A stretch of DNA of 64,000 nucleotides. It comes from Henricia sp. BOLD:AAB3569 (lineage: Eukaryota > Echinodermata > Asteroidea > Spinulosida > Echinasteridae). Of the stretch, positions 14,701-27,261 are shown in pieces; position 1 is the first letter of the stretch; every line of letters starts with the position of its first letter. Location: the NCBI GenBank assembly GCA_037783545.1, contig JBBELK010000808.1:1-64000 (forward strand). Reading direction: 5' to 3'. The notes under the pieces were generated by a model. That model had not been told where the DNA came from, did not search any database, and saw only the letters and a list, made by a program, of their open reading frames with translations. The position numbers and the translations under genes were made by a program.

Positions 14701-15336
14701 TTCGGAAGAGTCGATTTTTGGTAAATTTTGTAAGGACCGTACCTGTCGGCGCCGATGACCCCGGTCCCGGAAAAAAAGAAAGTCCTGAAATCTGCCAAAA
14801 TGAGTTGGGGATATGCTAAATTTTCATTTAGGATCATTTCTAAGGCATTTTCGGAAGAGTCGATTTTTGGTAAATTTTGTAAGGACCGTACCTGTCGGCG
14901 CCGATGACCCCGGTCCTGGAAAAAAAGAAAGTCCTGAAATCTGCCAAAATGAGTTGGGGATATGCTAAATTTTCATTTAGGATCATTTCTAAGGCATTTT
15001 CGGAAGAGTCGATTTTTTGTAAATTTTGTAAGGACCGTACCTGTCGGCGCCGATGACCCCGGTCTTGGAAAAAAAGAAAGTCCTGAAATATGCCAAAATG
15101 AGTTGGGGATATGCTAAATTTTCATTTAGGATCATTTCTAAGGCATTTTCGGAAGAGTCGATTTTTGGTAAATTTTGTAAGGACCGTACCTGTCGGCGCC
15201 GATGACCCCGGTCCTGGAAAAAAAGAAAGTCCTGAAATCTGCCAAAATGAGTTGGGGATATGCTAAATTTTCATTTAGGATCATTTCTAAGGCATTTTCG
15301 GAAGAGTCGATTTTTAGTAAATTTTGTAAGGACCGT

Positions 15337-18300
15337 ACCTGTCAGCGCCGATGACCCCGGTCCCGGAAAAAAAAAAAGTCCTGAAATCTGCCAACATGAG
15401 TTGGGGATATGCTAAATTTTCATTTAGGATCATTTCTAAGGCATTTTCGGAAGAGTCAATTTTTTGTAAATTTTATAAGGACCGTACCTGTCGGCGCCGA
15501 TGACCCCGGTCCCGGAAAAAAAGAAAGTCCTGAAATCTGCCAAAATGAGTTGGGGATACTGTATGCTAAATTTTCATTTAGGATCATTTCTAAGGCATTT
15601 TCGGAAGAGTCGATTTTTAGTAAATTTTGTAAGGACCGTACCTGTCGGCGCCGATGACCCCGGTCCTGGAAAAAAAGAAAGTCCGGAAATCTGCCAAAAT
15701 GAGTTGGGGATATGCTAAATTTTCATTTAGGATCATTTCTAAGGCATTTTCGGAAGAGTCAATTTTTTGTAAATTTTGTAAGGACCGTACCTGTCGGCGC
15801 CGATGACCCCGGTCCTGGAAAAAAAGAAAGTCCTGAAATGTGCCAAAATGAGTTGGGGATATGCTAAATTTTCATTTAGGATCATTTCTAAGGCATTTTC
15901 GGAAGAGTTGATTTTTGGTAAATTTTGTAAGGACCGTACCTGTCGGCGCCGATGACCCCGGTCCCGGAAAAAAAGAAAGTCCTGAAATCTGCCAAAATGA
16001 GTTGGGGATATGCTAAATTTTCATTTAGGATCATTTCTAAGGCATTTTCGGAAGAGTCGATTTTTAGTAAATTTTGTAAGGACCGTACCTGTCGGCGCCG
16101 ATGACCCCGGTCCTGGAAAAAAAGAAAGTCCTGAAATCTGCCAAAATGAGTTGGGGATATGCTAAATTTTCATTTAGGATCATTTCTAAGGCATTTTCGG
16201 AAGAGTCGATTTTTTGTAAATTTTGTAAGGACCGTACCTGTCGGCGCCGATGACCCCGGTCCTGGAAAAAAAGAAAGTCCTGAAATCTGCCAAAATGAGT
16301 TGGGGATATGCTAAATTTTCATTTAGGATCATTTCTAAGGCATTTTCGGAAGAGTTGATTTTTGGTAAATTTTGTAAGGACCGTACCTGTCGGCGCCGAT
16401 GACCCCGGTCCCGGAAAAAAAGAAAGTCCGGAAATCTGCCAAAATGAGTTGGGGATATGCTAAATTTTCATTTAGGATCATTTCTAAGGCATTTTCGGAA
16501 GAGTCAATTTTTTTGTAAATTTTGTAAGGACCGTACCTGTCGGCGCCGATGACCCCGGTCCTGGAAAAAAAGAAAGTCCTGAAATGTGCCAAAATGAGTT
16601 GGGGGATATGCTAAATTTTCATTTAGGATCATTTCTAAGGCATTTTCGGAAGAGTTGATTTTTGGTAAATTTTGTAAGGACCGTACCTGTCGGCGCCGAT
16701 GACCCCGGTCCTGGAAAAAAAGAAAGTCCTGAAATCTGCCAAAATGAGTTGGGGATATGCTAAATTTTCATTTAGGATCATTTCTAAGGCATTTTCGGAA
16801 GAGTTGATTTTTGGTAAATTTTGTAAGGACCGTACCTGTCGGCGCCGATGACCCCGGTCCTGGAAAAAAAGAAAGTCCTGAAATCTGCCAAAATGAGTTG
16901 GGGATATGCTAAATTTTCATTTAGGATCATTTCTAAGGCATTTTCGGAAGAGTTGATTTTTGGTAAATTTTGTAAGGACCGTACCTGTCGGCGCCGATGA
17001 CCCCGGTCCTGGAAAAAAAGAAAGTCCTGAAATCTGCCAAAATGAGTTGGGGATATGCTAAATTTTCATTTAGGATCATTTCTAAGGCATTTTCGGCAGA
17101 GTCAATTTTTTGTAAATTTTGTAAGGACCGTACCTGTCGGCGCCGATGACCCCGGTCCTGGAAAAAAAGAAAGTCCTGAAATCTGCCAAAATTAGTTGGG
17201 GATATGCTAAATTTTCATTTAGGATCATTTCTAAGGCATTTTCGGAAGAGTTGATTTTTGGTAAATTTTGTAAGGACCGTACCTGTCAGCGCCGATGACC
17301 CCGGTCCCGGAAAAAAAAAAAGTCCTGAAATCTGCCAACATGAGTTGGGGATATGCTAAATTTTCATTTAGGATCATTTCTAAGGCATTTTCGGAAGAGT
17401 CAATTTTTTGTAAATTTTATAAGGACCGTACCTGTCGGCGCCGATGACCCCGGTCCCGGAAAAAAAGAAAGTCCTGAAATCTGCCAAAATGAGTTGGGGA
17501 TACTGTATGCTAAATTTTCATTTAGGATCATTTCTAAGGCATTTTCGGAAGAGTCGATTTTTAGTAAATTTTGTAAGGACCGTACCTGTCGGCGCCGATG
17601 ACCCCGGTCCTGGAAAAAAAGAAAGTCCGGAAATCTGCCAAAATGAGTTGGGGATATGCTAAATTTTCATTTAGGATCATTTCTAAGGCATTTTCGGAAG
17701 AGTCAATTTTTTGTAAATTTTGTAAGGACCGTACCTGTCGGCGCCGATGACCCCGGTCCTGGAAAAAAAGAAAGTCCTGAAATGTGCCAAAATGAGTTGG
17801 GGATATGCTAAATTTTCATTTAGGATCATTTCTAAGGCATTTTCGGAAGAGTTGATTTTTGGTAAATTTTGTAAGGACCGTACCTGTCGGCGCCGATGAC
17901 CCCGGTCCCGGAAAAAAAGAAAGTCCTGAAATCTGCCAAAATGAGTTGGGGATATGCTAAATTTTCATTTAGGATCATTTCTAAGGCATTTTCGGAAGAG
18001 TCGATTTTTAGTAAATTTTGTAAGGACCGTACCTGTCGGCGCCGATGACCCCGGTCCTGGAAAAAAAGAAAGTCCTGAAATCTGCCAAAATGAGTTGGGG
18101 ATATGCTAAATTTTCATTTAGGATCATTTCTAAGGCATTTTCGGAAGAGTCGATTTTTTGTAAATTTTGTAAGGACCGTACCTGTCGGCGCCGATGACCC
18201 CGGTCCTGGAAAAAAAGAAAGTCCTGAAATCTGCCAAAATGAGTTGGGGATATGCTAAATTTTCATTTAGGATCATTTCTAAGGCATTTTCGGAAGAGTT

Positions 18301-19224
18301 GATTTTTGGTAAATTTTGTAAGGACCGTACCTGTCGGCGCCGATGACCCCGGTCCCGGAAAAAAAGAAAGTCCGGAAATCTGCCAAAATGAGTTGGGGAT
18401 ATGCTAAATTTTCATTTAGGATCATTTCTAAGGCATTTTCGGAAGAGTCAATTTTTTTGTAAATTTTGTAAGGACCGTACCTGTCGGCGCCGATGACCCC
18501 GGTCCTGGAAAAAAAGAAAGTCCTGAAATGTGCCAAAATGAGTTGGGGGATATGCTAAATTTTCATTTAGGATCATTTCTAAGGCATTTTCGGAAGAGTT
18601 GATTTTTGGTAAATTTTGTAAGGACCGTACCTGTCGGCGCCGATGACCCCGGTCCTGGAAAAAAAGAAAGTCCTGAAATCTGCCAAAATGAGTTGGGGAT
18701 ATGCTAAATTTTCATTTAGGATCATTTCTAAGGCATTTTCGGAAGAGTTGATTTTTGGTAAATTTTGTAAGGACCGTACCTGTCGGCGCCGATGACCCCG
18801 GTCCTGGAAAAAAAGAAAGTCCTGAAATCTGCCAAAATGAGTTGGGGATATGCTAAATTTTCATTTAGGATCATTTCTAAGGCATTTTCGGAAGAGTTGA
18901 TTTTTGGTAAATTTTGTAAGGACCGTACCTGTCGGCGCCGATGACCCCGGTCCTGGAAAAAAAGAAAGTCCTGAAATCTGCCAAAATGAGTTGGGGATAT
19001 GCTAAATTTTCATTTAGGATCATTTCTAAGGCATTTTCGGCAGAGTCAATTTTTTGTAAATTTTGTAAGGACCGTACCTGTCGGCGCCGATGACCCCGGT
19101 CCTGGAAAAAAAGAAAGTCCTGAAATCTGCCAAAATTAGTTGGGGATATGCTAAATTTTCATTTAGGATCATTTCTAAGGCATTTTCGGAAGAGTTGATT
19201 TTTGGTAAATTTTGTAAGGACCGT
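15337..19224. repeat. Two adjacent 1944-bp higher-order repeat copies within the satellite
   Basis: The 13-monomer block 15337-17280 recurs as 17281-19224. Marker variants keep the spacing: a five-base CTGTA insertion (GGGGATACTGTATGC) starts at 15552 and 17496, and the GTCAGCGCC variant starts both copies. The same CTGTA-marked monomer appears again at 20334 and 21532, 2838 and 1198 bp further on. Another marker (AAGTTCCTAA with AAATAAGTTGG) is at 14631 and 19413, about 4782 bp apart, and again near 24194. These shared variants show that multi-monomer segments were duplicated together. Confidence 0.85.
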
Positions 19225-22200
19225 ACCTGTCGGCGCCGATGACCCCGGTCCCGGAAAAAAAGAAAGTCCGGAAATCTGCCAAAATGAGTTGGGGATATGC
19301 TAAATTTTCATTTAGGATCATTTCTAAGGCATTTTCGGAAGAGTTGATTTTTTGTAAATTTTGTAAGGACCGTACCTGTCGGCGCCGATGACCCCGGTCC
19401 CGGAAAAAAAGAAAGTTCCTAAATCTGCCAAAATAAGTTGGGGATATGCTAAATTTTCATTTAGGATCATTTCTAAGGCATTTTCGGAAGAGTCGATTTT
19501 TGGTAAATTTTGTAAGGACCGTACCTGTCGGCGCCGATGACCCCGGTCCCGGAAAAAAAGAAAGTCCTGAAATCTGCCAAAATGAGTTGGGGATATGCTA
19601 AATTTTCATTTAGGATCATTTCTAAGGCATTTTCGGAAGAGTCGATTTTTGGTAAATTTTGTAAGGACCGTACCTGTCGGCGCCGATGACCCCGGTCCTG
19701 GAAAAAAAGAAAGTCCTGAAATCTGCCAAAATGAGTTGGGGATATGCTAAATTTTCATTTAGGATCATTTCTAAGGCATTTTCGGAAGAGTCGATTTTTT
19801 GTAAATTTTGTAAGGACCGTACCTGTCGGCGCCGATGACCCCGGTCTTGGAAAAAAAGAAAGTCCTGAAATATGCCAAAATGAGTTGGGGATATGCTAAA
19901 TTTTCATTTAGGATCATTTCTAAGGCATTTTCGGAAGAGTCGATTTTTGGTAAATTTTGTAAGGACCGTACCTGTCGGCGCCGATGACCCCGGTCCTGGA
20001 AAAAAAGAAAGTCCTGAAATCTGCCAAAATGAGTTGGGGATATGCTAAATTTTCATTTAGGATCATTTCTAAGGCATTTTCGGAAGAGTCGATTTTTAGT
20101 AAATTTTGTAAGGACCGTACCTGTCAGCGCCGATGACCCCGGTCCCGGAAAAAAAAAAAGTCCTGAAATCTGCCAACATGAGTTGGGGATATGCTAAATT
20201 TTCATTTAGGATCATTTCTAAGGCATTTTCGGAAGAGTCAATTTTTTGTAAATTTTATAAGGACCGTACCTGTCGGCGCCGATGACCCCGGTCCCGGAAA
20301 AAAAGAAAGTCCTGAAATCTGCCAAAATGAGTTGGGGATACTGTATGCTAAATTTTCATTTAGGATCATTTCTAAGGCATTTTCGGAAGAGTCGATTTTT
20401 AGTAAATTTTGTAAGGACCGTACCTGTCGGCGCCGATGACCCCGGTCCTGGAAAAAAAGAAAGTCCTGAAATCTGCCAAAATGAGTTGGGGATATGCTAA
20501 ATTTTCATTTAGGATCATTTCTAAGGCATTTTCGGAAGAGTCGATTTTTTGTAAATTTTGTAAGGACCGTACCTGTCGGCGCCGATGACCCCGGTCCTGG
20601 AAAAAAAGAAAGTCCTGAAATCTGCCAAAATGAGTTGGGGATATGCTAAATTTTCATTTAGGATCATTTCTAAGGCATTTTCGGAAGAGTCGATTTTTGG
20701 TAAATTTTGTAAGGACCGTACCTGTCGGCGCCGATGACCCCAGTCCCTAAAAAAAAGAAAGTCCTGAAATCTGCCAAAATGAGTTGGGGATATGCTAAAT
20801 TTTCATTTAGGATCATTTCTAAGGCATTTTCGGAAGAGTCGATTTTTGGTAAATTTTGTAAGGACCGTACCTGTCGGCGCCGATGACCCCGGTCCCGGAA
20901 AAAAAGAAAGTCCTGAAATCTGCTAAAATGAGTTGGGGATATGCTAAATTTTCATTTAGGATAATTTCTAAGGCATTTTCGGAAGAGTCGATTTTTGGTA
21001 AATTTTGTAAGGACCGTACCTGTCGGCGCCGATGACCCCGGTCCTGGAAAAAAAGAAAGTCCTGAAATCTGCCAAAATGAGTTGGGGATATGCTAAATTT
21101 TCATTTAGGATCATTTCTAAGGCATTTTCGGAAGAGTCGATTTTTAGTAAATTTTGTAAGGACCGTACCTGTCAGCGCCGATGACCCCGGTCCCGGAAAG
21201 AAAAAAAAGTCCTGAAATCTGCCAATATGAGTTGGGGATATGCTAAATTTTCATTTAGGATCATTTCTAAGGCATTTTCGGAAGAGTCAATTTTTTGTAA
21301 ATTTTATAAGGACCGTACCTGTCGGCGCCGATGACCCCGGTCCCGGAAAAAAAGAAAGTCCTGAAATCTGCCAAAATGAGTTGGGGATATGCTAAATTTT
21401 CATTTAGGATCATTTCTAAGGCATTTTCGGAAGAGTCTATTTTTGGTAAATTTTGTAAGGACCGTACCTGTCGGCGCCGATGACCCCGGTCCCGGAAAAA
21501 AAGAAAGTCCTGAAATCTGCCAAAATGAGTTGGGGATACTGTATGCTAAATTTTCATTTAGGATCATTTCTAAGGCATTTTCGGAAGAGTTGATTTTTTG
21601 TAAATTTTGTAAGGACCGTACCTGTCGGCGCCGATGACCCCGGTCCTGGAAAAAAAGAAAGTCCTGAAATCTGCCAAAATGAGTTGGGGATATGCTAAAT
21701 TTTCATTTAGGATCATTTCTAAGGCATTTTCGGAAGAGTCGATTTTTTGTAAATTTTGTAAGGACCGTACCTGTCGGCGCCGATGACCCCGGTCCTGGAA
21801 AAAAAGAAAGTCCTGAAATCTGCCAAAATGAGTTGGGGATATGCTAAATTTTCATTTAGGATCATTTCTAAGGCATTTTCGGAAGAGTCGATTTTTGGTA
21901 AATTTTGTAAGGACCGTACCTGTCGGCGCCGATGACCCCAGTCCCTAAAAAAAAGAAAGTCCTGAAATCTGCCAAAATGAGTTGGGGATATGCTAAATTT
22001 TCATTTAGGATCATTTCTAAGGCATTTTCGGAAGAGTCGATTTTTGGTAAATTTTGTAAGGACCGTACCTGTCGGCGCCGATGACCCCGGTCCCGGAAAA
22101 AAAGAAAGTCCTGAAATCTGCTAAAATGAGTTGGGGATATGCTAAATTTTCATTTAGGATAATTTCTAAGGCATTTTCGGAAGAGTCGATTTTTGGTAAA

Positions 22201-25059
22201 TTTTGTAAGGACCGTACCTGTCGGCGCCGATGACCCCGGTCCTGGAAAAAAAGAAAGTCCTGAAATCTGCCAAAATGAGTTGGGGATATGCTAAATTTTC
22301 ATTTAGGATCATTTCTAAGGCATTTTCGGAAGAGTCGATTTTTAGTAAATTTTGTAAGGACCGTACCTGTCAGCGCCGATGACCCCGGTCCCGGAAAAAA
22401 AAAAAGTCCTGAAATCTGCCAACATGAGTTGGGGATATGCTAAATTTTCATTTAGGATCATTTCTAAGGCATTTTCGGAAGAGTCGATTTTTTGTAAATT
22501 TTGTAAGGACCGTACCTGTCGGCGCCGATGACCCCGGTCCCGGAAAAAAAGAAAGTCCTGAAATCTGCCAAAATGAGTTGGGGATATGCTAAATTTTCAT
22601 TTAGGATCATTTCTAAGGCATTTTCGGAAGAGTCAATTTTTTGTAAATTTTGTAAGGACCGTACCTGTCGGCGCCGATGACTCCGGTCCCGGAAAAAAAG
22701 AAAGTCCTGAAATCTGTCAAAATGAGTTGGGGATATGCTAAATTTTCATTTAGGATCATTTCTAAGGCATTTTCGGAAGAGTTGATTTTTGGTAAATTTT
22801 GTAAGGACCGTACCTGTCGGCGCCGATGACCCCGGTCCCGGAAAAAAAGAAAGTCCTGAAATCTGCCAAAATGAGTTGGGGATATGCTAAATTTTCATTT
22901 AGGATCATTTCTAAGGCATTTTCGGAAGAGTTGATTTTTGGTAAATTTTGTAAGGACCGTACCTGTCGGCGCCGATCACCCCGGTCCCGGAAAAAAAGAA
23001 AGTCCTGAAATCTGCCAAAATGAGTTGGGGATATGCTAAATTTTCATTTAGGATCATTTCTAAGGCATTTTCGGAAGAGTCGATTTTTGGTAAATTTTGT
23101 AAGGACCGTACCTGTCGGCGCCGATGACCCCGGTCCCGGAAAAAAGGAAAGTCCTGAAATCTGCCAAAATGAGTTGGGGATATGCTAAATTTTCATTTAG
23201 GATCATTTCTAAGGCATTTTCGGAAGAGTCGATTTTTGGTAAATTTTGTAAGGACCGTACCTGTCGGCGCCGATGACCCCGGTCCCGGAAAAAAAGAAAG
23301 TCCTGAAATCTGCCAAAATGAGTTGGGGATATGCTAAATTTTCATTTAGGATCATTTATAAGGCATTTTCGGAAGAGTCGATTTTTGGTAAATTTTGTAA
23401 GGACCGTACCTGTCGGCGCCGATGACCCCGGTCCCGGAAAAAAAGAAAGTCCTGAAATCTGCCAAAATGAGTTGGGGATATGCTAAATTTTCATTTAGGA
23501 TCATTTCTAAGGCATTTTCGGAAGAGTTGATTTTTTGTAAATTTTGTAAGGACCGTACCTGTCGGCGCCGATGACCCCGGTCCCGGAAAAAAAGAAAGTC
23601 CTGAAATCTGCCAAAATGAGTTGGGGATATGCTAAATTTTCATTTAGGATCATTTCTAAGGCATTTTCGGAAGAGTCGATTTTTAGTAAATTTTGTAAGG
23701 ACCGTACCTGTCGGCGCCGATGACCCCGGTCCTGGAAAAAAAGAAAGTCCTGAAATCTGCCAAAATGAGTTGGGGATATGCTAAATTTTCATTTAGGATC
23801 ATTTCTAAGGCATTTTCGGAAGAGTCGATTTTTTGTAAATTTTGTAAGGACCGTACCTGTCGGCGCCGATGACCCCGGTCCTGGAAAAAAAGAAAGTCCT
23901 GAAATCTGCCAAAATGAGTTGGGGATATGCTAAATTTTCATTTAGGATCATTTATAAGGCATTTTCGGAAGAGTCGATTTTTGGTAAATTTTGTAAGGAC
24001 CGTACCAGTCGGCGCCGATGACCCCGGTCCCGGAAAAAAAGAAAGTCCTGAAATCTGCCAAAATGAGTTGGGGATATGCTAAATTTTCATTTAGGATCAT
24101 TTCTAAGGCATTTTCGGAAGAGTTGATTTTTTGTAAATTTTGTAAGGACCGTACCTGTCGGCGCCGATGACCCCGGTCCCGGAAAAAAAGAAAGTTCCTA
24201 AATCTGCCAAAATAAGTTGGGGATATGCTAAATTTTCATTTAGGATCATTTCTAAGGCATTTTCGGAAGAGTCGATTTTTGGTAAATTTTGTAAGGACCG
24301 TACCTGTCGGCGCCGATGACCCCGGTCCTGGAAAAAAAGAAAGTCCTGAAATCTGCCAATTGAAATGAGTTGGGGATATGCTAAATTTTCATTTAGGATC
24401 ATTTCTAAGGCATTTTCGGAAGAGTCGATTTTTGGTAAATTTTGTAAGGACCGTACCTGTCGGCGCCGATGACCCCGGTCCTGGAAAAAAAGAAAGTCCT
24501 GAAATCTGCCAAAATGAGTTGGGGATATGCTAAATTTTCATTTAGGATCATTTCTAAGGCATTTTCGGAAGAGTCGATTTTTGGTAAATTTTGTAAGGAC
24601 CGTACCTGTCGGCGCCGATGACCCCGGTCTTGGAAAAAATGAAAGTCCTGAAATCTGCCAAAATGAGTTCGGGATATGCTAAATTTTCATTTAGGATCAT
24701 TTCTAAGGCATTTTCGGAAGAGTCCATTTTTTGTAAATTTTGTAAGGACCGTCGGCGCCGATGACCCCGGTCTTGGAAAAAAAGAAAGTCCTGAAATATG
24801 CCAAAATGAGTTGGGGATATGCTAAATTTTCATTTAGGATCATTTCTAAGGCATTTTCGGAAGAGTCGATTTTTGGTAAATTTTGTAAGGACCGTACCTG
24901 TCCGGCCCGGTTTCGTCCATAATGCGATTTCGATTTACATGACTAGCGCCCTCAATCGACATCTAAATAAGAATTTATCTTATTGATAAAAATAACGTAC
25001 ACATTTTCAGTTGAGTTTATCACTTTTATTGAAATAAATAATCTATTTTGTCTATAAAC

Positions 25060-25081
25060 TTTTAGCATATCGACTCTTCCG
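25060..25081 (-). repeat. Stray inverted satellite scrap outside the array
   Basis: About 160 bp beyond the array edge, an 11-base piece equal to the reverse complement of the satellite GATATGCTAAA block is fused to a 13-base piece equal to the reverse complement of CGGAAGAGTCGAT, sharing ATC at the join. In the satellite these blocks lie in adjacent monomers, so the scrap looks like an inverted copy with an internal deletion at a 3-base microhomology. Confidence 0.55.
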
Positions 25082-25116
25082 TAGCGCACATGGACAGGGA
25101 GACCAGTTTAGCGATG

Positions 25117-25149
25117 CTCCGGCTCCATGTAAACCACATGGAACCGGAG
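25117..25149. other. Hairpin, 14-bp stem with one mismatch
   Basis: CTCCGGCTCCATGT is followed by a 5-base loop (AAACC) and then ACATGGAACCGGAG. No gene is next to it and its role is unknown. Confidence 0.7.
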
Positions 25150-25733
25150 ACGTACATATAATTAATTTTTCTTCATTTTGTGTTGCTTAGCTGATCAAGA
25201 AAAATATTTTCAAGCACAAGTACAATTTATACGTTACACATTTTGTTTAAAAAATTATTTAATGTAAACAATTTAAATATCAAGACTTCAAGTACTACGA
25301 AGGTGACATACATATGCATGAGTCAAGACTTCAGCGTGATTGCGCGTATTCGGACTGTAGGGGGCGGGCTTCATGCAAGGTTTATCCGCTGAAAGCCGAC
25401 TCGATAGTTTCAGTAATTTTTTTACTGGAAATCGCGAATGTTTTCGGGTTTTTTGGACATGGGAGGTGTGTATGGGAGTTACTTGATAATATTGGTAAGT
25501 TACATCAAAAACTATTTTCCAGAAACCCTGGTCACGCTCCTTTAAGTGAAGAAAACAAAAACACATGCATATATTATACTATAAAAATTCCACGTGCCCC
25601 TGCACTCCTTTCACGCCGTAATAGTTCATCCGCTCAACCACTGCTCAACTTAGCTGGGTTTTCTGTGAAGCGCGTATGTAACGTCATCCGAGACCATGCC
25701 TTGATAACACTTGCCATGATTGGCCAGGTTCTG

Positions 25734-25766
25734 TCACCCGAGACCTGCAGGCCTGGTCTCGGGTGA
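25734..25766. other. Perfect 12-bp hairpin
   Basis: TCACCCGAGACC pairs perfectly with GGTCTCGGGTGA across a 9-base loop. It sits 17 bp before a second perfect hairpin. It may be the remains of a small foldback element. There is no coding context. Confidence 0.75.
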
Positions 25767-25783
25767 TGTTACTTCCAAATACT

Positions 25784-25815
25784 GAAAGCCACCCAGACCA
25801 AACTGGGTGGCTTTC
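25784..25815. other. Perfect 13-bp hairpin
   Basis: GAAAGCCACCCAG pairs perfectly with CTGGGTGGCTTTC around the 6-base loop ACCAAA. A downstream T8 run on the plus strand at about 25828 makes it look superficially like a terminator, but there is no gene for it to end, and it lacks the histone-type stem-loop consensus. Confidence 0.75.
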
Positions 25816-27261
25816 AAGAACAGCACTTTTTTTTCCCATCAAAATCGTTGCTCAAAATGGAATCTTTAGACAAGTCATTTTACAGGAAATTGCAATTTTT
25901 GGTAAAATCAAAATCTCTACATGTTCTACATACCTCCCTTGCCGTAATTTTCTCAAAACTTACGTACACAACTCCGTTTTTAACAATTTGACGATCGAAT
26001 TCAACTTCATAAACTTCAACTCGTGCTGACCTCGTGGCATCGTTTTTTCAGAGCAGTGGCGCTCGCCTCTGACAAATTCAAGCACCAGACCAGTTCCAGC
26101 ACGTACCATTTTTGGACGAGGGGGGATTTGTTTTAGCGTGCCACTGTGTGGTCGGTGAATGAAGGATTCACGTCAAATTACTTTTCACTCGTAAAATTGC
26201 CATGCGGGTCGCTTTGACAAAAAGCCGTTTGGTGGTAATTTGACGTGATTTTACGCCAGATTTTGCTCCCTTTTAATCCTTTTTTGATGTTTGAGTCATC
26301 ATGGACAATGAACGACAAGGGTACAGAAGTCTTGAGATTACAAGGACCTCCATGGTGTGCTTTTAATTGTCTGATTTGGAATTTACGGTAAGAATTTTGA
26401 CATGGGTAATTAGACTCTTGAGGGCGTGTTCGATTGGTCCACACGACGAAGGGGGTTAAAATGTTAAGGGGCTAAAAGTGTAATATAGAAAATGATAACG
26501 TCCCAATATAAACGTCCAAAACAACACTTTTAGCCTTCTAAAAGTAGACATGCACATACAGCTAGTTTATTTGTAGAAAGAATGGTGGGAAATTCAAATG
26601 CAAATACAAACAGTATCACTTACCTCCATGTGATGGTGCCGTCCTTCTTTTCGCTGTATTTGGTGTAGGAGTATCCCTATAGTGTCTACGAGTTTGTTTG
26701 TTCTTCGTTGTGATGATCCATTGACAATAGTGTACTGCACTCTGTTTCTTCCTCCATGCTGACATCCAGGCCACCTCTGTCATCAGCAACCATGCACAGG
26801 ATCAATCAATGACTCCTCAAGCACCTGAGTTCAGTGGATTTTAGATTCTTTACCCAAATCATATTAATGGAAAGCTCGTTCCAAGAGAAATCCAACGGTG
26901 TTTGAATCAGCTTCATATCTCAAACCATTATTGAGTTATGCCATTTTTTACATTAAAATTTGACCACTTCCTGTCTGTAAATTTTGATTTGACATCGCTC
27001 ACCTAATATTATCACAAGTTACTATTTTGTCCTTTTATGAAAGCTAACAAGTTTAGTATCATTAAAAAGCCCTTTTAAAACTCTATAGTCGTTGATGTTG
27101 GAATCAAATCCATACCTTTTCATATAGAAAAGATATGGTTTGTTTAAAAATGGAGGTTTGACCGTCTTTTTCGACACACTGACGGTGCTGCACTGGTGGA
27201 TAGTTGAGTTGCTACATGGCATTTAAAAAAAAAAAAGAATTGTACTACCAGCCTCGCCTAT

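Larger units (their letters stand above)
1..24903. repeat. 149-bp tandem satellite array, about 167 monomers
   Basis: Head-to-tail copies of one monomer fill the first 24.9 kb. Successive occurrences of the TGTCGGCGCCGATG block at 304, 453, 602 and 751 are exactly 149 bp apart. Each unit carries a perfect 10-bp palindrome (TCGGCGCCGA), then an A7GAAAG tract, a GGGGATATGC block and a long AT-rich half with several A/T runs. Copies are mostly identical apart from single-base variants (GAGTCGAT, GAGTCAAT, GAGTTGAT, GAGTCCAT) and 1-2 base changes in the A tract. The array is open at the left edge and stops near 24903, where GTACCTGTC runs into unrelated DNA. The 149-bp length is close to one nucleosome core. 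No gene lies in it: the short open frames on both strands arise because 149 is not a multiple of 3 and the unit has few stops. A centromeric or heterochromatic role is possible but is inference only. Confidence 0.97.
24904..27240. other. AT-rich flank without a recognisable gene
   Basis: Apart from the satellite scrap and the hairpins listed separately, I see only unique-looking AT-rich DNA. Open frames here (for example 25314-25766, 150 codons) have no family motifs, no compositional sign of coding and no splice context. The stretch near 26860-27000 resembles in style the CRE-rich element family further right, but I could not align it convincingly. Confidence 0.6.

Noticed and set aside
1-24903. 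Dozens of open frames on both strands encoding near-identical peptides
   Set aside because: They come from the 149-bp satellite, which has few stops and shifts frame every monomer. There is no start context, splice signal or codon constraint, and identical peptides occur on both strands.
1-24903. CRISPR array
   Set aside because: The repeats are contiguous with no unique spacers, the unit is 149 bp and the DNA is eukaryotic in character.
1-24903. CENP-B-box-like site (TTTCGGAAGAGTCGATT) in each monomer
   Set aside because: It matches 7 of the 9 core positions, but a match this good is expected about 0.4 times by chance in a 149-bp monomer on two strands, and many monomers break the CG.
25314-25766. 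150-codon frame as a gene
   Set aside because: It shows no recognisable motif or splice context and runs into a hairpin cluster, so it is most likely a chance open frame.
25784-25815. Histone-type 3' stem-loop
   Set aside because: The stem is 13 bp with the wrong sequence and loop, and no histone gene is nearby.
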